A DNA stretch of 64,000 bases. It comes from Ampullaceana balthica. Its lineage: Eukaryota > Mollusca > Gastropoda > Lymnaeidae. Positions 11,961 through 24,798 of this stretch are shown here, piece after piece. The stretch is from positions 111,377 through 175,376 of the forward strand of contig CALYLW010001196.1 in the NCBI GenBank assembly GCA_944989445.1, read 5' to 3'. A program made the translations under genes and the position numbers. Under the pieces are notes generated by a model, which saw nothing but the letters and a program-made list of their open reading frames with translations, did not search any database and was not told the origin of the DNA. The stretch's first letter is position 1, and each line of letters starts with the position of its first letter.

Positions 11961-12252
11961 CAAAGAAAATAAAAAGACACAGAAAGAAATGTTTTTGTAT
12001 ACGAAAAAAATCATTGAATGCAGTTATTTTTTAACCATATTGGATTCAGCGCGAAATCGAGCAAACATAAAAAATTACGAGTTTCCAAATTATTCTTGTC
12101 TTAACAATAGATTGCTAGGAGATTTATAAAAAATCTTAAGTCAATATACAATACAAGCCTTGTGTTTAAAACACACATTTTATAAGTTACTAAAATAAAC
12201 TACTCAACGCGCGGGGTTTACAATTAATACCCGCTGTGATAAAAGTACCTAT

Positions 12253-13932
12253 AATAAAACAAACCCGTAAAAACAAAGTTTTTGACTATAAATCCCTTAT
12301 ATATGAGACGTAACTAACAGTATTGATTATTTTCAAACATTTACAGACTGAATCTGTCTTAACTCAACTTTGCATCATAACCCTAGTGGGGGGAGGGGTG
12401 GGGGGGAGGGGTGGGTGGGGGGGAGAGGGGAAAAGTCTGGTCACCGATTCGCTTGACCGAGCTCAGAGTGACACGTAAAATGTAAACAAAAGCGCACCGT
12501 CGCTTTCGTTGGGTCGCCTCAATGCTCAGCTCAAAACTTTCACGTGGCAAAAAAACAATAACAAATCGTGAATTTAAATTACATACCTCATATAAGGATA
12601 AACTAAAAATGCATTAATTTAATTACGGTACGTTCGATCGATCTGAAATTTTGATACGATGCATTGTTAGGTCAGACGGGTCCGTGTGCCAAATTTCAGT
12701 TCGATCGGATCATGGGAAGTGGGTCATTTTTGACTTCTGTTTTTCCGCCCGCCGAGCCCATGAGAGATGAGAGAGAGAGAGAGAGAGAGAGACGGCCGCG
12801 AAGTTAATATAAGGGATTTAATAAAACAAACCCGTAAAAACAAAGTTTTTGACTATAAATCCCTTATATATGAGACATAACTAACAGTATTGATTATTTT
12901 CAAACATTTACAGACTGAATCTGTCTTAACACAAGTTTGCTTCATAACCCTAGGGGGGGAGGGGTGGGTGGGGAGGGGGAGAGGGGAAAAGTCTGGTCAC
13001 CGATTCGCTTGACCGAGCTCAGAGTGACACGTAAAATGTAAACAAAAGCGCACCGTCGTTTCGTTGGGTCGCCTCAATGCTCAAACTTTCACGTGGCAAA
13101 AAAACAATAACAAATCGTGATTTAAATTACATACCTCATATAAGGATAAACTAAAAATGCATTAATTTAATTACGGTACGTTCGATCGATCTGAAATTTT
13201 GATACGATGCATTGTTAGGTAAGACGGGTCCGTGTGCCAAATTTCAGTTCGATCGGATCATTGGAAGTGGGTCATTTTTGACTTCTGTTTTTCCGCCCGC
13301 CGAGCCCATGAGATGATGAGAGAGAGACAGACAGAGAGAGAGACAGAGACGGCGGTGAAGTTAATATAAGGGATTTAATAAAACAAACCCGTAAAAACAA
13401 AGTTTTTGACTATAAATCCCTTATATATGAGACATAACTAACAGTATTGATTATTTTCAAACATTTACAGACTGAATCTGTCTTAACTCAACTTTGCATC
13501 ATAACCCTAGTGGGGGGGGGGAGGGGTGGGTGGGGGGGGAGAGGGGAAAAGTCTGGTCACCGATTCGCTTGACCGAGCTCAGAGTGACACGTAAAATGTA
13601 AACAAAAGCGCACCGTCGCTTCGTTGGGTCGCCTCAATGCGTCAGCTCAAAACTTTCACGTGGCAAAAAAACAATAACAACCGTGAATTTAAATTACATA
13701 CCTCATATAAGGATAAACTAAAAATGCATTAATTTAATTACGGTACGTTCGATCGATCTGAAATTTTGATACGATGCATTGTTAGGTAAGACGGGTCCGT
13801 GTGCCAAATTTCAGTTCGATCGGATCATGGGAAGTGGGTCATTTTTGACTTCTGTTTTTCCGCCCGCCGAGCCCAAGACAGAGAGAGAGAGATGATGAGA
13901 GAGACGGCCGCGAAGTTAATATAAGGGATTTA
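12253..13932. mobile_element. Miniature element family A copy 2: head-to-tail triplicate
   Basis: Three near-identical units of about 568, 557 and 555 bases, starting near 12253, 12821 and 13378. Each begins AAACCCGTAAAAACAAAG then GACTATAAATCCCTTATAT and ends GAAGTTAATATAAGGGATTTA, so AAATCCCTTATAT forms the inverted ends. Each unit has a G-rich block (GGGGGGAGGGGTGGG type), the ATTTAATTACGGTACG and GATCGATCTGAAATTTTGAT blocks, and a variable GA-rich run before the right end. No ORF. The identity between units points to recent tandem amplification. Confidence 0.9.
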
Positions 13933-14798
13933 AAAAACGTCCAAGTCACGGGTAGTGGAGGGGAGGTGACTCAGGCGACAATTCATCTATTCCTGACCAG
14001 GACAAAGGAATAAATTATATCCCGCTATGTTATCATTAAATCTCTTAGCCACAACCTTGGTCAATGTAATGAGACCCCCTCTAGCACAAAGTTTTAAATA
14101 GCCAAAACCAGAGCCATGAGTTTAATTAACTGTTTTGCTGATTTCTTATCGTGCCCTATCTCCTTTAACTTTTTTCAATTGTCTGAGTGTACAAACTACA
14201 TCTTGTAGCAAAGTTCATGAACGTCGCCAACATTCTTTGAAATTAACCTTCAAAATTTAGAACGCATGCTTTTTCCATTTAAAAGTTATTATTTGTTACG
14301 TTTCAGTCGTGCGAAATTTAAAAAAAATATATAATGAAAAATAGTGCAAAATGTGCTGTCTTGATGTCAGAAATATGAATCTTAGCTCATTATAACTTAA
14401 CTTTTAAAAAAAACAAACACCGTACCTGGTTACCCAACCTCCATCATCACCAAACACACACACACAACAAAACATTAATTTCCGTGGTCGATATTATGAT
14501 GAGAGCCACAGTAACATCCCCCCAAGGCGCCGTATACATTTCTTGTTCTATAAACGGTTTTATTTAACTTTTGAACATTTTAATATCATAGTTTAAATTT
14601 TAAATTATATTCCCCGAAGAGTACTTTTACAGTCAGCAAGCTTATTGTATTTTGTTGCTAAAGTTATGTCATATATACCCAAGCTTTAACATCAAAGATG
14701 TATGGCTATGAAAAGATCTCATTTCTTTTAGAAGATCACTTCATCATTAGCATATGTTAAAACTTAGATTTAATATGAAGATGGGAGCAAGTAAATAC

Positions 14799-14915
14799 AT
14801 CTTTGATGTGTGGTTACTGTGACTCAGACTTTAATTTCATGTTTGATGTGTGGTCACTGTGACCCAGACTTTTATTTCATGTTTGATTTGTGGTCACTGT
14901 GACTCATATTTGAAA
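14799..14915. repeat. 40-bp tandem repeat, three units
   Basis: TTTGATGTGTGGTCACTGTG recurs at 14802, 14842 and 14882, exactly 40 bases apart. The unit contains GTCACTGTGAC, an imperfect palindrome. Confidence 0.9.
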
Positions 14916-16145
14916 ACGTGACATCCTATTTTTTCTAACGAATGTATAATTTTTATATATTTGACGTGTGATCAAAGCCAACATCAAGCCTTGTTAGTAA
15001 ACGATTAAAGTTACCTTCGTATGGTCTTAACAATACTATTATAACACTTTTATAGCACAGATTAAATATAAACTAAATGCACAGGTTTAATAGAACCAAA
15101 CTACTCACAAAATAAAGTTTAAAAAATCATAAGTTAAAATTAATGACTAATTATTGTAAATTGTTAATAAATTAGAAATAACTGTAAGAAAGTGTATTTT
15201 TTTTTCTCATTTGAATTTTTAAATATTTTTTAACATTTCTTTTTAAAATTTTATTTTAAATTATTATCAGTGATATATTAAATAAAGAGCACTTTAAGCT
15301 TAAGGCATAATTCTCCCGAGCATATCTATGCTTTAACATTTAAAACGCCTTCTAGTGACGATCCAAAAAGTTCAATTTTCACGCAAATCAATTTCACACA
15401 ATTCACTCTGCTGCTCACTAATCAAACGCACCGAGAAGGTGCAGACCCGTGTCGCACCGAGGAGCCAGAGTCATGTTGGAGCAGTTCAGATCCCACGGGG
15501 TCTCTCTAAAGTCTAATTGGCCTCACCAGGCTCGTGAATCCGAGCTCTCTTCTGTCTCGATGACCATGCAGACGACTCGACTTTCTCATGACCTTCTGTG
15601 ACATCAGCAATAATTGATGGAGTTCCATCCGTGCCCATCCACCATCGCGGATTTGCGGCTCGGCTTGCTGTACGATAAAAGTAGCTGCAGATTGAGAGAT
15701 TAACTTTGACATTTCGCAAGAAGTTGGCGCTTGAAAGGGGAGATAAGAACAGATTTGTTATGCTGGTGGTTCCTTGTCTTGCATGAGTTTTAAAGAGATC
15801 ATGTCAGTGAAAGCGATTGTTTGTTTTTTCTTTGGTTTTGTTGGGGAAGGGAATGAAATATTTAATGGTATTTTTTATAAATCTTGTTTTCTTTATTTAT
15901 ATCAAAAATAAGAATACTCATCATTTTGTTTTGTACTTATTTGTTTTTTTTTCTTTCATGAAATACGAAATCTCTTCCTGGTTTTAATATACTTTATAAA
16001 AGATCAGAGACATGAGACATAAAGTATTGACTGATGTTATAAACAAACGTGACGTGACGTCAAGTACTCAGCATACTGTAAGAATAGAAACAATCAGCTG
16101 CTACCCATTACTTAATAGTTGACGTAACAAATATATCTTGTAGCC
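14916..16145. other. Mostly AT-rich unique DNA with a less AT-rich island at 15.4-15.75 kb
   Basis: 15.42-15.72 kb is richer in GC than its surroundings and holds two overlapping minus-strand ORFs of 68 codons each, with a donor-like CTG/GTGAGG. No domain is recognisable and no partner exon was found, so it is left as a possible exon or regulatory island. Confidence 0.3.
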
Positions 16146-16149
16146 ATAC

Positions 16150-18595
16150 TGTAGAAAGGTATCCATCATTGTTGTGGGTGCTTGTTGTCAAGGTAGCCAT
16201 CATTGTTGTGGTTGCCTATTGTCAAGGTATCCGTCATTGTTGTGGGTGCTTGTTGTCAAGTGTAGCTATACTGTAGAAAGGTATCCGTCATTGTTGTGGT
16301 TACTTGTTGTCAAGTGTAGCTATACTGTAGAAAGGTATCCGTCATTGTTGTGGTTGCTTGTTGTCAAGGCATCCATCATTGTTGTGGGTGCTTGTTGTCA
16401 AGGTAGCCATCATTGTTGTGGTTGCTTGTTGTCAAGGTATCCATCATTATTGTGGTTGCTTTTTGTCAAGTGTAGCTATACTGTAGAAAGGTATCCGTCA
16501 TTGTTGTGGGTGCTTGTTGTCAAGGTATCCATCATTGTTGTGGGTGCTGGTTGTCAATGTATCCATCATTGTTGTGGGTGCTTGTTGTCAAGGTATCCGT
16601 CATTGTTGTGGGTGCTTGTTGTCAAGGTATCCATCATTATTGTGGTTGCTTGTTGTCCAGTGTAGCTATACTGTAGAAAGGTATCCGTCATTGTTGTGGT
16701 TGCTTGTTGTCAAGGTATCCATCATTGTTGTGGGTGCTTGTTGTCAAGGTAGCCATCATTGTTGTGGTTGCCTGTTGTCAAGGTATCCGTCATTGTTGTG
16801 GGTGCTTGTTGTCAAGGTATCCATCATTATTGTGGTTGCTTGTTGTCAAGGTATCCATCATTGTTGTGGGTGCTGGTTGTCAAGGTAGCCATCATTGTTG
16901 TGGTTGCTTGTTGTCAAGGTAGTCATCATTGTTGTGGGTGCTGGTTGTCAAGGTAGCCATCATTGTTGTGTGTGCTTGTTGTCAAGGTATCCATCATTGT
17001 TGTGGATGCTTGTTGTCAAGGTATCCATCATTGTTGTGGGTGCTTGTTGTCAAGGTAGCCATCATTGTTGCGGTTGCTTGTTGTCAAGGTATACGTCATT
17101 GTTGTGGGTGCTTGTTGTCAAGGTATCCATCATTGTGGTGGGTGCTTGTTGTCAAGGTAGCCATCATTGTTGTGGGTGCTTGTTGTCAAGGTAGCCATCA
17201 TTTTTGTGGTTGCTTGTTGTCAAGATATCCATCATTGTTGTGGTTGCTTGTTGTCAAGGTATCCATCATTGTTGTGGTTGCTTGTTGTCATGGTATCCAT
17301 CATTGGTGTGGTTGCTTGTTGTCAGGGTATCCATCATTGTTGTGGGTGCTTGTTGTCAAGGTATCCATCATTGTTGTGGATGCTTGTTGTCAAGGTATCC
17401 ATCATTGTTGTGGGTGCTTGTTGTCAAGGTAGCCATCATTGTTGTGGGTGCTTGTTGTCAAGGTATCCATCATTGTTGTGGGTGCTTGTTGTCAAGGTAG
17501 CCATCATTGTTGTGGGTGCTTGTTGTCAAGGTAGCCATCATTTTTGTGGTTGCTTGTTGTCAAGGTATCCATCATTGTTGTGGGTGCTTGTTGTCAAGGT
17601 ATCCATCATTGTTGTGGTTGCTTGTTGTCAAGGTATCCATCATTGTTGTGGTTGCTTGTTGTCAAGGTATCCATCATTGTTGTGGGTGCTTGTTGTCAAG
17701 GTAGCCATCATTGTTGTGGGTGCTTGTTGTCAAGGTAGCGATCATTGTTGTGGTTGCTTGTTGTCAAGGTAGCCATCATTGTTGTGGTTGCTTGTTGTCA
17801 AGGTATCCATCATTGTTGTGTTTGCTTGTTGTCATGGTATCCATCATTGGTGTGGTTGCTTGTTGTCAGGGTATCCATCATTGTTGTGGGTGCTTGTTGT
17901 CAAGGTATCCATCATTGTTGTGGATGCTTGTTGTCAAGGTATCCATCATTGTTGTGGGTGCTTGTTGTCAAGGTAGCCATCATTGTTGTGGTTGCTTGTT
18001 GTCAAGGTATCCATCATTATTGTGGTTACTTGTTGTCAAGGTAGCCATCATTGTTGTGGGTGCTGGTTGTCAAGGTATCCATCATTGTTGTGGTTGCTTG
18101 TTGTCAAGGTATCCATCATTGTTGTGGGTGCTTGTTGTCAAGGTAGCCATCATTGTTGTGGGTGCTTGTTGTCAAGGTAGCCATCATTTTTGTGGTTGCT
18201 TGTTGTCAAGGTATCCATCATTGTTGTGGGTGCTTGTTGTCAAGGTATCCATCATTGTTGTGGTTGCTTGTTGTCAAGGTATCCATCATTGGTGTGGTTG
18301 CTTGTTGTCAGGGTATCCATCATTGTTGTGGGTGCTTGTTGTCAACGTATCCATCATTGTTGTGGATGCTTGTTGTCAAGGTATCCATCATTGTTGTGGG
18401 TGCTTGTTGTCAAGGTAGCGATCATTGTTGTGGTTGCTTGTTGTCAAGGTAGCCATCATTGTTGTGGTTGCTTGTTGTCAAGGTATCCATCATTGTTGTG
18501 GGTGCTTGTTGTCAAGGTAGCCATCATTGTTGTGGTGGCTTTTTGTCAAGGTAGCCATCATTGTTGTGGTTGCTTGTTGTCAAGTGTGGCTATCA
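16150..18595. repeat. 34-bp minisatellite with higher-order structure, about 70 units
   Basis: The unit is GGTATCCATCATTGTTGTGG then GTGCTTGTTGTCAA. Diagnostic variants (CATTGGTGTGG next to TCAGGG) recur at 17301, 17845 and 18287, that is 16 and then 13 units apart, showing block duplication. The first ~500 bases are punctuated by TGTAGCTATACTGTAGAAA inserts, and the last unit ends with a related GTGTGGCTATC. All three plus-strand frames stay open because the unit lacks stops and 34 is not a multiple of 3. The resulting Cys/Val-rich ORFs are by-products. Confidence 0.97.
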
Positions 18596-18599
18596 CAAG

Positions 18600-21500
18600 C
18601 TTTACTTTCATCTCCTCTCTTCAGATTTCTCCATGCCCCCCCCTCCAAGTCGACCTGATGTACTGTCATGTTTGCATGTTCTTAAAGGAACATGTTTTTT
18701 TGGCATCCTACTCTAGTGAACATTTTTATAATGGTCCTCTGACGTATTCTGATGGCACATTGCATCCTACTCTCTTAACCTACTCTGGTGACTTATTGCA
18801 TTCTGATCTTTGAACTCCGTCTTTGTGTTCTTCCCTGGGCTGGTGTCTCTTTGCTGTCTGAGAATCCCTCAACTATAAAGTTGCTGCTTCATTTTCCCAG
18901 TGTTCAAAGATTATTTCGTAGTTCTTCAATGTTTAATAGTCTTCGCAGTATAAACATTTCAATAAAGCGTGTAAGTGTAACTTAAACTGTTAAAGTTTCC
19001 TTCGTTACAAACGTTACCAACATAGAAAGAAACCAATTGAGTTTATATATATATATATATAGATTAAATGATCCCTGACCTCTTCTTTCCTACAGAATAT
19101 TACCCGATACCTGAGCTGATTTTAATAGATTTCTATTATTTCTGGTTTCACTGACCGCACCCCGCCTATCTCATTATACCGATTCCTCATACACTCAGGC
19201 GTCTGTCTCCCGATGTGTCCGTCTATCGCTGTATCTGTACACCGATGTGTCTGTCCCAGTGGGTCGTCCCTGGGAAGAGAGGGAAAAAAAAAGAAACACC
19301 TCCTGAACTCCTGACTCGATCTATGAACTGTCAGTCCGAGCTGGTGAGGATGCATCATTGAACCGAGGAACCCAGTCCTTAATGAGGGTCCTGCCCGTAG
19401 TTTGACAATCTAACGACCGTTCTAGTGATGTGTCCTCATTGTTACACCGCTCTCTGGGCTTTTACGGTCAGCCCCTCGGCTACTAGGCAAATAATTATAT
19501 CCTACTTTCAACCTCATTTTGCTGGCCCCCTTTTCTTCTCTCTTCTCTTCCTTACTTTAAGTGTATCCTATAAAAACCTCACTGTCCATGAGTCATGACG
19601 TCATTGTTTTATATTACCGAGTCTTGTCATTCATGAAATTACTCTGAGAACAAAAGAAAACATGATATCTTTAAAGAAATAAATCACGAGGGTTCTCGTG
19701 ATAATGAATAAATATGATTATAATTTAAGGCTTAAACACATAACTCTTGCATTTAATCAAATAAATATAATTGTTTACACTCATTTCTCTAGCAATTGGA
19801 TGATCCAACTGTGACTTAGCTTGTGGAAGTTGTAGCAACAACACGCGGTAAATTGTGACAGATTTTTCAATAAAATGTAGGCAATGGAGTTATGTTTTAC
19901 CTCTATTTGTTAACCAGAGAGCCCCAAACAACCATCCCCCCCCCCAAGAAAAAACACTATAAAGAAATAAAATTATCTATTATCATCCATGTATATTCAA
20001 GCCTTGAAGACATTTTCATCCGTTCCCCATGTCTTGCAAGCTATTTTCGAGAACCTTTACTTGTCTAGGTGTACATTAAACTCATACTCCCACACTACCT
20101 CCATTCGGAATCAGAATATCAAATCGCCTGTTAATTATGTCGTCAAGGTAATTAAATGTCTGGCAGTTTTCATTGAATGATTGTTTGTAGAGTTGAGGGA
20201 TTCCCATACGCTTTGCCGTATTAGCCTACCTTTGAGCGGGATAATGAACTGAGTGAGGGAGACACCCAACAATCATCATTAAAATATTAATTACGGATGT
20301 TACTTTTTTTCCTCGAATTCTTACAGTTATGAGATGCGGGAAAATTCTCTTTTTATTCGTTTACTAACAAAAGTGTGTGAAGAAATTTTATTGAAGTGTT
20401 TGTGAGACATTTTACTAAAATGTTGCAGCTGTTTCGTTACAGGGCGTGGCATAAATCCACAAATTTTATTCAAATAGTTCCATTCTTTTAACTCAATGGA
20501 CCCCTTCTAGCGATCGTAGTGCAAACAAAGAACAACATAAATTTAAAACAGGAATCGAGAAAGCATAGACCAACTGGCTTTAGTCGAATATTTCCATCAT
20601 TACACGCCAATGAAAGACTTTGACTAAATTAATGCTTATATTTTTTTGTTTGTATTACCCGTCAAAAATGACGGAAGTTTTCAAAATAAATACATTTCAG
20701 CAGAAATCTATTTATTTTGAAAAAAATACACAGAATAAAAAGTAATTTAATACAGAACTTTTTATTTATTTCATTTATTTTTATGTTATTTATTTATTTT
20801 CATAATTGCACAATTTTATGTGGAACGTTCGAAAAGAGTTATTTTTGGTGCGGTAATTTGGTGCGCTGCTTTCTAAAATTAGTAGCGTCACGGACAGACA
20901 GACGTGACATACATTGCAAATTATGTATGTTGATGATTGCCTTTGCGCCAATTTTAGATTTTGTCAATTAATCTCTAACCTTCCAATGTTTTGGTTGTGT
21001 TATACTGATTGTATCTATTTTTGTAAAACTGAAATTTTAGAATTTTACCATGAACAAATTTAAACATTTTTCATAGAGAGACTCGGAAATCAGAAATCCT
21101 GGGTTTCAATTTCGTTCAATGGAATAAACAAAATTCGTTCTCCTTGATAATAATTAATTGAATTTAAAGAAATTACAAAGGATTAAATGAAACTGAGGCC
21201 TTTAAAAAAATCTTTCAATGTAAAGACCAGGCAAACTTTCTAAGAGATAATGTTATCATTTGTAATTTAAATTGAATCCTGCGCTATCCTACTCCAAAGA
21301 CCCCCCCCCCGACCAGTTAAAGCCACAATACAAAACATTGTATATTGCTTTAAAGACCATAGAGCTAGCATTAAAAGCAAAGCTTGATCAGGACAACAGG
21401 CGCCAATCTTCATTTTCTCCAAGTCAACACATGCGACAGAGGAATGAGATAATCAATAGGACAAGACAAGATAACTCTGACTAATGACACAACGTTAATA

Positions 21501-21620
21501 CACGGGGGGAGCTCAGCTAATTGGAAATTTAATCATAAGTCCTATTAAATGGGGGGGGGGCGGGTTTTCATTGCATCGTGTCCTTGAGGGATCGACTTGT
21601 AACAGGGGATTTAACATTTC
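18600..21620. other. Unique sequence without a supported gene
   Basis: A (TA)n stretch lies at about 19026-19062. ORFs are short (up to 84 codons, at 20.7 kb) and hydrophobic or low-complexity. A C-run at 21301-21310 and several G/C homopolymers occur. I see no domain and no element with paired ends. Confidence 0.4.
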
Positions 21621-21624
21621 CATG

Positions 21625-21765
21625 GGACCAGAAGTAATATGACTAGGAGCAATGGGACCAGGAGTCATGGGACCAGGGGTCATGGGACCAGGGGTCATGG
21701 GACCAGGAGTCATTGGACCAGGAGTCATGGGACCAGGAGACATTGGACCAGGAGCCATGCAGATA
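21625..21765. repeat. 15-bp minisatellite, about nine units
   Basis: The unit is CATGGGACCAGGAGT with ATTGGACC variants. As 15 is a multiple of three, it gives an in-frame repeat (PGPMT on the minus strand), but there is no flanking coding context. Confidence 0.9.
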
Positions 21766-22370
21766 ATTTTTTCTTATCGGGTTCTCGATGGCTGAATGTC
21801 AAATATGTTGTTGTTGATAATTCAGTAGCTTTGGGTTGTTGATCATGTCTGTATGTGAGCGAAATAATAGAACATAAAATACAGAGCCACCGCAAGACTT
21901 TAATTTATTATATTTTTTTGGTGTACTCGCAGTTTCATCTTTTTAGTATGGTGTGTGTAAGTCCATTCAGTTTTCCGCGTGCAATGATCATCTGGTGGGG
22001 CGGGCTGACACTTGTAGCTGCCGGCGTCTGCTTCGTTGAAGGAATTAGTGGGTAGGGAAGCTCAGGTTTTGACATTTGTTTCGACAATCTTTAGCCAAAG
22101 ATTAAAGAATGTTTTTGATTACTGTCTGCCTGATATTGTTTCAGTGCCGATATTCCAGCTGACATGGATCTGTGACTTTGTGTATGGCCAAACAGGAGAT
22201 ACCGTGACGAAAGCAATGACGTCATTAACTATAGTTTAAGGAGGGGGGGGGGCTCAGGTTAAAAATAAAGTTAGTTTATTTAGGTAGAGGCACATGTTTC
22301 TTTTAATAAAAGAGATCTTTTTAAAAAATTCTTTTCTTTTTTCCCCTCATAAATGCATGTAAGTGTCTAA

Positions 22371-23878
22371 TATTTCATTTTGTCGAAAGTCATTGAAAAA
22401 CTAGTCTTAAAACAACTTTTTTCTTATCTAAATGACCACACTCTTCTAAGTCCTAATCAGTCGGCCTACAGACCTTCTGACAGCACAGAGACCACCCTGT
22501 TGAAGGTAACAAATGACCTCCTACTCGCACTGGACAGTAGGAAAATGTCTATATTGGTCCTCTTAGATCTTAGTGCAGCCTTTGACACTGTCGACCATCA
22601 AACACTGATGAAAACCCTACAAAATTATTTTGGAATTTCTGGCTCAGTCCTGGCTTGGTTTCAATCATACTTATCTAACAGATCACAGGTAGTATCAGTA
22701 GATGGCTGTATCTCTCACAAAGCTGACTTGCTTTATGGTGTGCCTCAGGGCTCTGTTTTGGGTCCGGTACTTTTTGTACTGTATACAAGGCCACTACTTC
22801 TACTGCTCGAAAAGCATTCAGTTAAAAGCCAATCATTTGCAGATGATACTCAGCTATATACTCACACTGATCCCTCTAATATGGTCTCCGCTGTCCAATT
22901 GATGCAAGAGTGCATTGGTGAGGTAAAGTCTTGGATGACGTTAAGCAAACTCAAGCTGAACCATGACAAGACTGAAGCACTTCTATTTTGCAACAATAAA
23001 TCACGCAGTACTTTGTCTCTTCCGAAGTCAATTCACGTAGCCAGTTCGGATATTCTGTTCACAACATCGACTAGGAATCTTGGCTACATTATTTCTGACA
23101 ACATGTCTATTAACAACTTCATCAATCACATCTGTCGCTCTGCCTACACGGCCATTCGTCAGATCAGCCCAATCCGTCATTACTTAACAGTTAGTGCAAC
23201 AAAAACTCTAGTCTGTGCTCTTGTACTAGCTCGTATGGATTACTGTAATACTCTTCTGTCAGGTGCGCCAAAACAATGCATTGAAAAACTACAGAAAGTT
23301 CAAAATTCAGCTGCCAGACTGGTGCTCAAGGCAAAAAAACATGACCATGTTACTCCACTTCTTCGCTCACTTCATTGGCTGCCTATACAAGCCCGTATTT
23401 ATTACAAACTGGCCGTTCTCTGTCACAACTTCTTTTCGGACTCATGCCCATCGTATCTTACTGAACTTTTGTCGGTCTACTCACCCACTCGCCAGCTACG
23501 ATCTTCTGCAGACACACGCGTTCTCTCTGTTCCTACGACACGCACCAAAACATTTGGTGAAAGGTCGTTCTCTTTTTGTGCTGCCAAACAATGGAATTCT
23601 CTACCATTACACATACGTAGTATTCAAACAACCAAGTCCTTCAAGACTGCACTTAAGACACATCTTTTCAAAATTTATTTTCAAAATTAATGAAACATTT
23701 CTTGTAAATGATTAACGTAGCTTATGTATAATGTACTGTGATGTTTGTGTTTGTTATGATATGAAAGTTAATTTAATACTTATAGGTATGTTATTTCTTT
23801 CATGTAAAGCGCTGTGAGCCCAGTTCCTTACTGGGATACAGCGCTATATAAATAATCAATTTATTATTATTATTATTA
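22371..23878 (+). mobile_element. 5'-truncated CR1/L2-like non-LTR retrotransposon
   Basis: It starts abruptly inside the reverse transcriptase, with a stop just upstream. The ORF is followed by a ~190-base 3' untranslated region ending in GTAAAGCGCTGTGAGCCC, a CAGCGCTATATAAATAATC block and an ATT repeat tail. Such a GCGCT hairpin-like end with an ATT tail is typical of CR1/L2-type LINEs. The endonuclease part is missing, the usual result of incomplete reverse transcription. No target-site duplication was identified. Confidence 0.85.
22380..23690 (+). CDS. Reverse transcriptase ORF of a 5'-truncated CR1/L2-like LINE
   Basis: Open for 436 codons from an artificial TTG start; the true N-terminus and the endonuclease are lost. 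The frame runs SKVIEKLVLKQL, then NQSAYRPSDSTETTLLK, LLDLSAAFDTVDH, GVPQGSVLGPVLF, and the catalytic box FADDTQLY at residues 153-160. These are the conserved RT blocks of CR1/L2-type non-LTR elements. The thumb and C-terminal region follow (LARMDYCNTLLSG, LHWLPIQARIYYKL, KQWNSLPLHIRS), ending KTHLFKIYF before TAA. No frameshift or internal stop, so the copy is young, but without an N-terminus it cannot be autonomous. RNA-directed DNA polymerase; not a host gene. Confidence 0.9.
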   Translation: MSKVIEKLVLKQLFSYLNDHTLLSPNQSAYRPSDSTETTLLKVTNDLLLALDSRKMSILVLLDLSAAFDTVDHQTLMKTLQNYFGISGSVLAWFQSYLSNRSQVVSVDGCISHKADLLYGVPQGSVLGPVLFVLYTRPLLLLLEKHSVKSQSFADDTQLYTHTDPSNMVSAVQLMQECIGEVKSWMTLSKLKLNHDKTEALLFCNNKSRSTLSLPKSIHVASSDILFTTSTRNLGYIISDNMSINNFINHICRSAYTAIRQISPIRHYLTVSATKTLVCALVLARMDYCNTLLSGAPKQCIEKLQKVQNSAARLVLKAKKHDHVTPLLRSLHWLPIQARIYYKLAVLCHNFFSDSCPSYLTELLSVYSPTRQLRSSADTRVLSVPTTRTKTFGERSFSFCAAKQWNSLPLHIRSIQTTKSFKTALKTHLFKIYFQN

Positions 23879-23966
23879 AGTATAAATAATTTTCGTTAAA
23901 TTTTAAATTCATTTTTGCACTTTTTTTTTATAAAAATTTTTCCAAAATGTTCGACTGCACCCTTTT

Positions 23967-24590
23967 AAATCCTTAAATCCTTTATATTAACTCGTGGCGT
24001 CTGCTTGCTTGTTTGAGGCTTTGCTGGCCGAAAAAACTTTGGATCGATTTTTTAACCAACTTTTGATCATATGCTAGCAGGCTGCAGTTTTGCAGGCAGA
24101 CTCGTGCCGATGATAAAAATGATCTATCAATATCGATCGAATGTACTGTAATTAAATTAATGAATTATTTAGATTATCTCTATTTATCTCTATGTAGCAT
24201 GTTATTTTTTGTGCTAGAGTGTCGCGGTGCATATAATATTGAACGACCTTTTTAATACCTTCGTGTTGCGCTATGCATTATATTGACGATACTTTTTAAA
24301 ATATATTCCCGATCTGTAAAGGTAGATGCTATTAATTGCTAATCTGTCTCGCGGTGCGCACTATATAAACATGTTTTTAGAACCCTTTTCCCGTGATCAA
24401 ATCGAGCTGAAATTTAGCAGGCAGACTGTAGAAGTTTTTTTTACTATAAATCCTTTACATATTTGAGACATAACTAAATTTTTGGATTGTCATGCGATGT
24501 GTATTATAATTAACATGCTTTTTAGTTATTTCTCGGAATATAAAGGATTTATAGTCAAAAACTTTGTTTTTTACGTTTTTAAAAAGATTA
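23967..24590. mobile_element. Miniature element family A copy 3
   Basis: Begins AAATCCTTTATATTAACTCG and ends TATAAAGGATTTATAGTC then AAAAACTTTG, the family A termini in reverse orientation. The ATCGATCGAATGTACTGTAA block is present. Part of one end (CTATAAATCCTTTACATA) is repeated internally at about 24443. Confidence 0.8.
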
Positions 24591-24719
24591 TTTCTCATTT
24601 TATAAAATAGTCTCATGCTTAAAATATTTTGTTCCTTGAAAATATTCAACTATTTCAATTTTTTCATCAATCCTGTGTTATTTAGCTAAAATATATATTC
24701 TCTCCCCTCCCCTCTCACA

Positions 24720-24721
24720 CA

Positions 24722-24796
<75 letters not shown>
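24720..24796. repeat. (CA)n microsatellite
   Basis: Nearly pure CA dinucleotides for about 75 bases. Its flanks do not match the CA blocks at 1.9 and 3.8 kb. The minus-strand poly-Cys/Val ORF across it is an artefact. Confidence 0.95.

Positions 24797-24798
<2 letters not shown>

Noticed and set aside
16174..18813. Overlapping Cys/Val/His-rich ORFs up to 235 codons
   Set aside because: They exist in all three plus frames because the 34-bp unit has no stop. No start context, splice sites or domain; repeat by-products.
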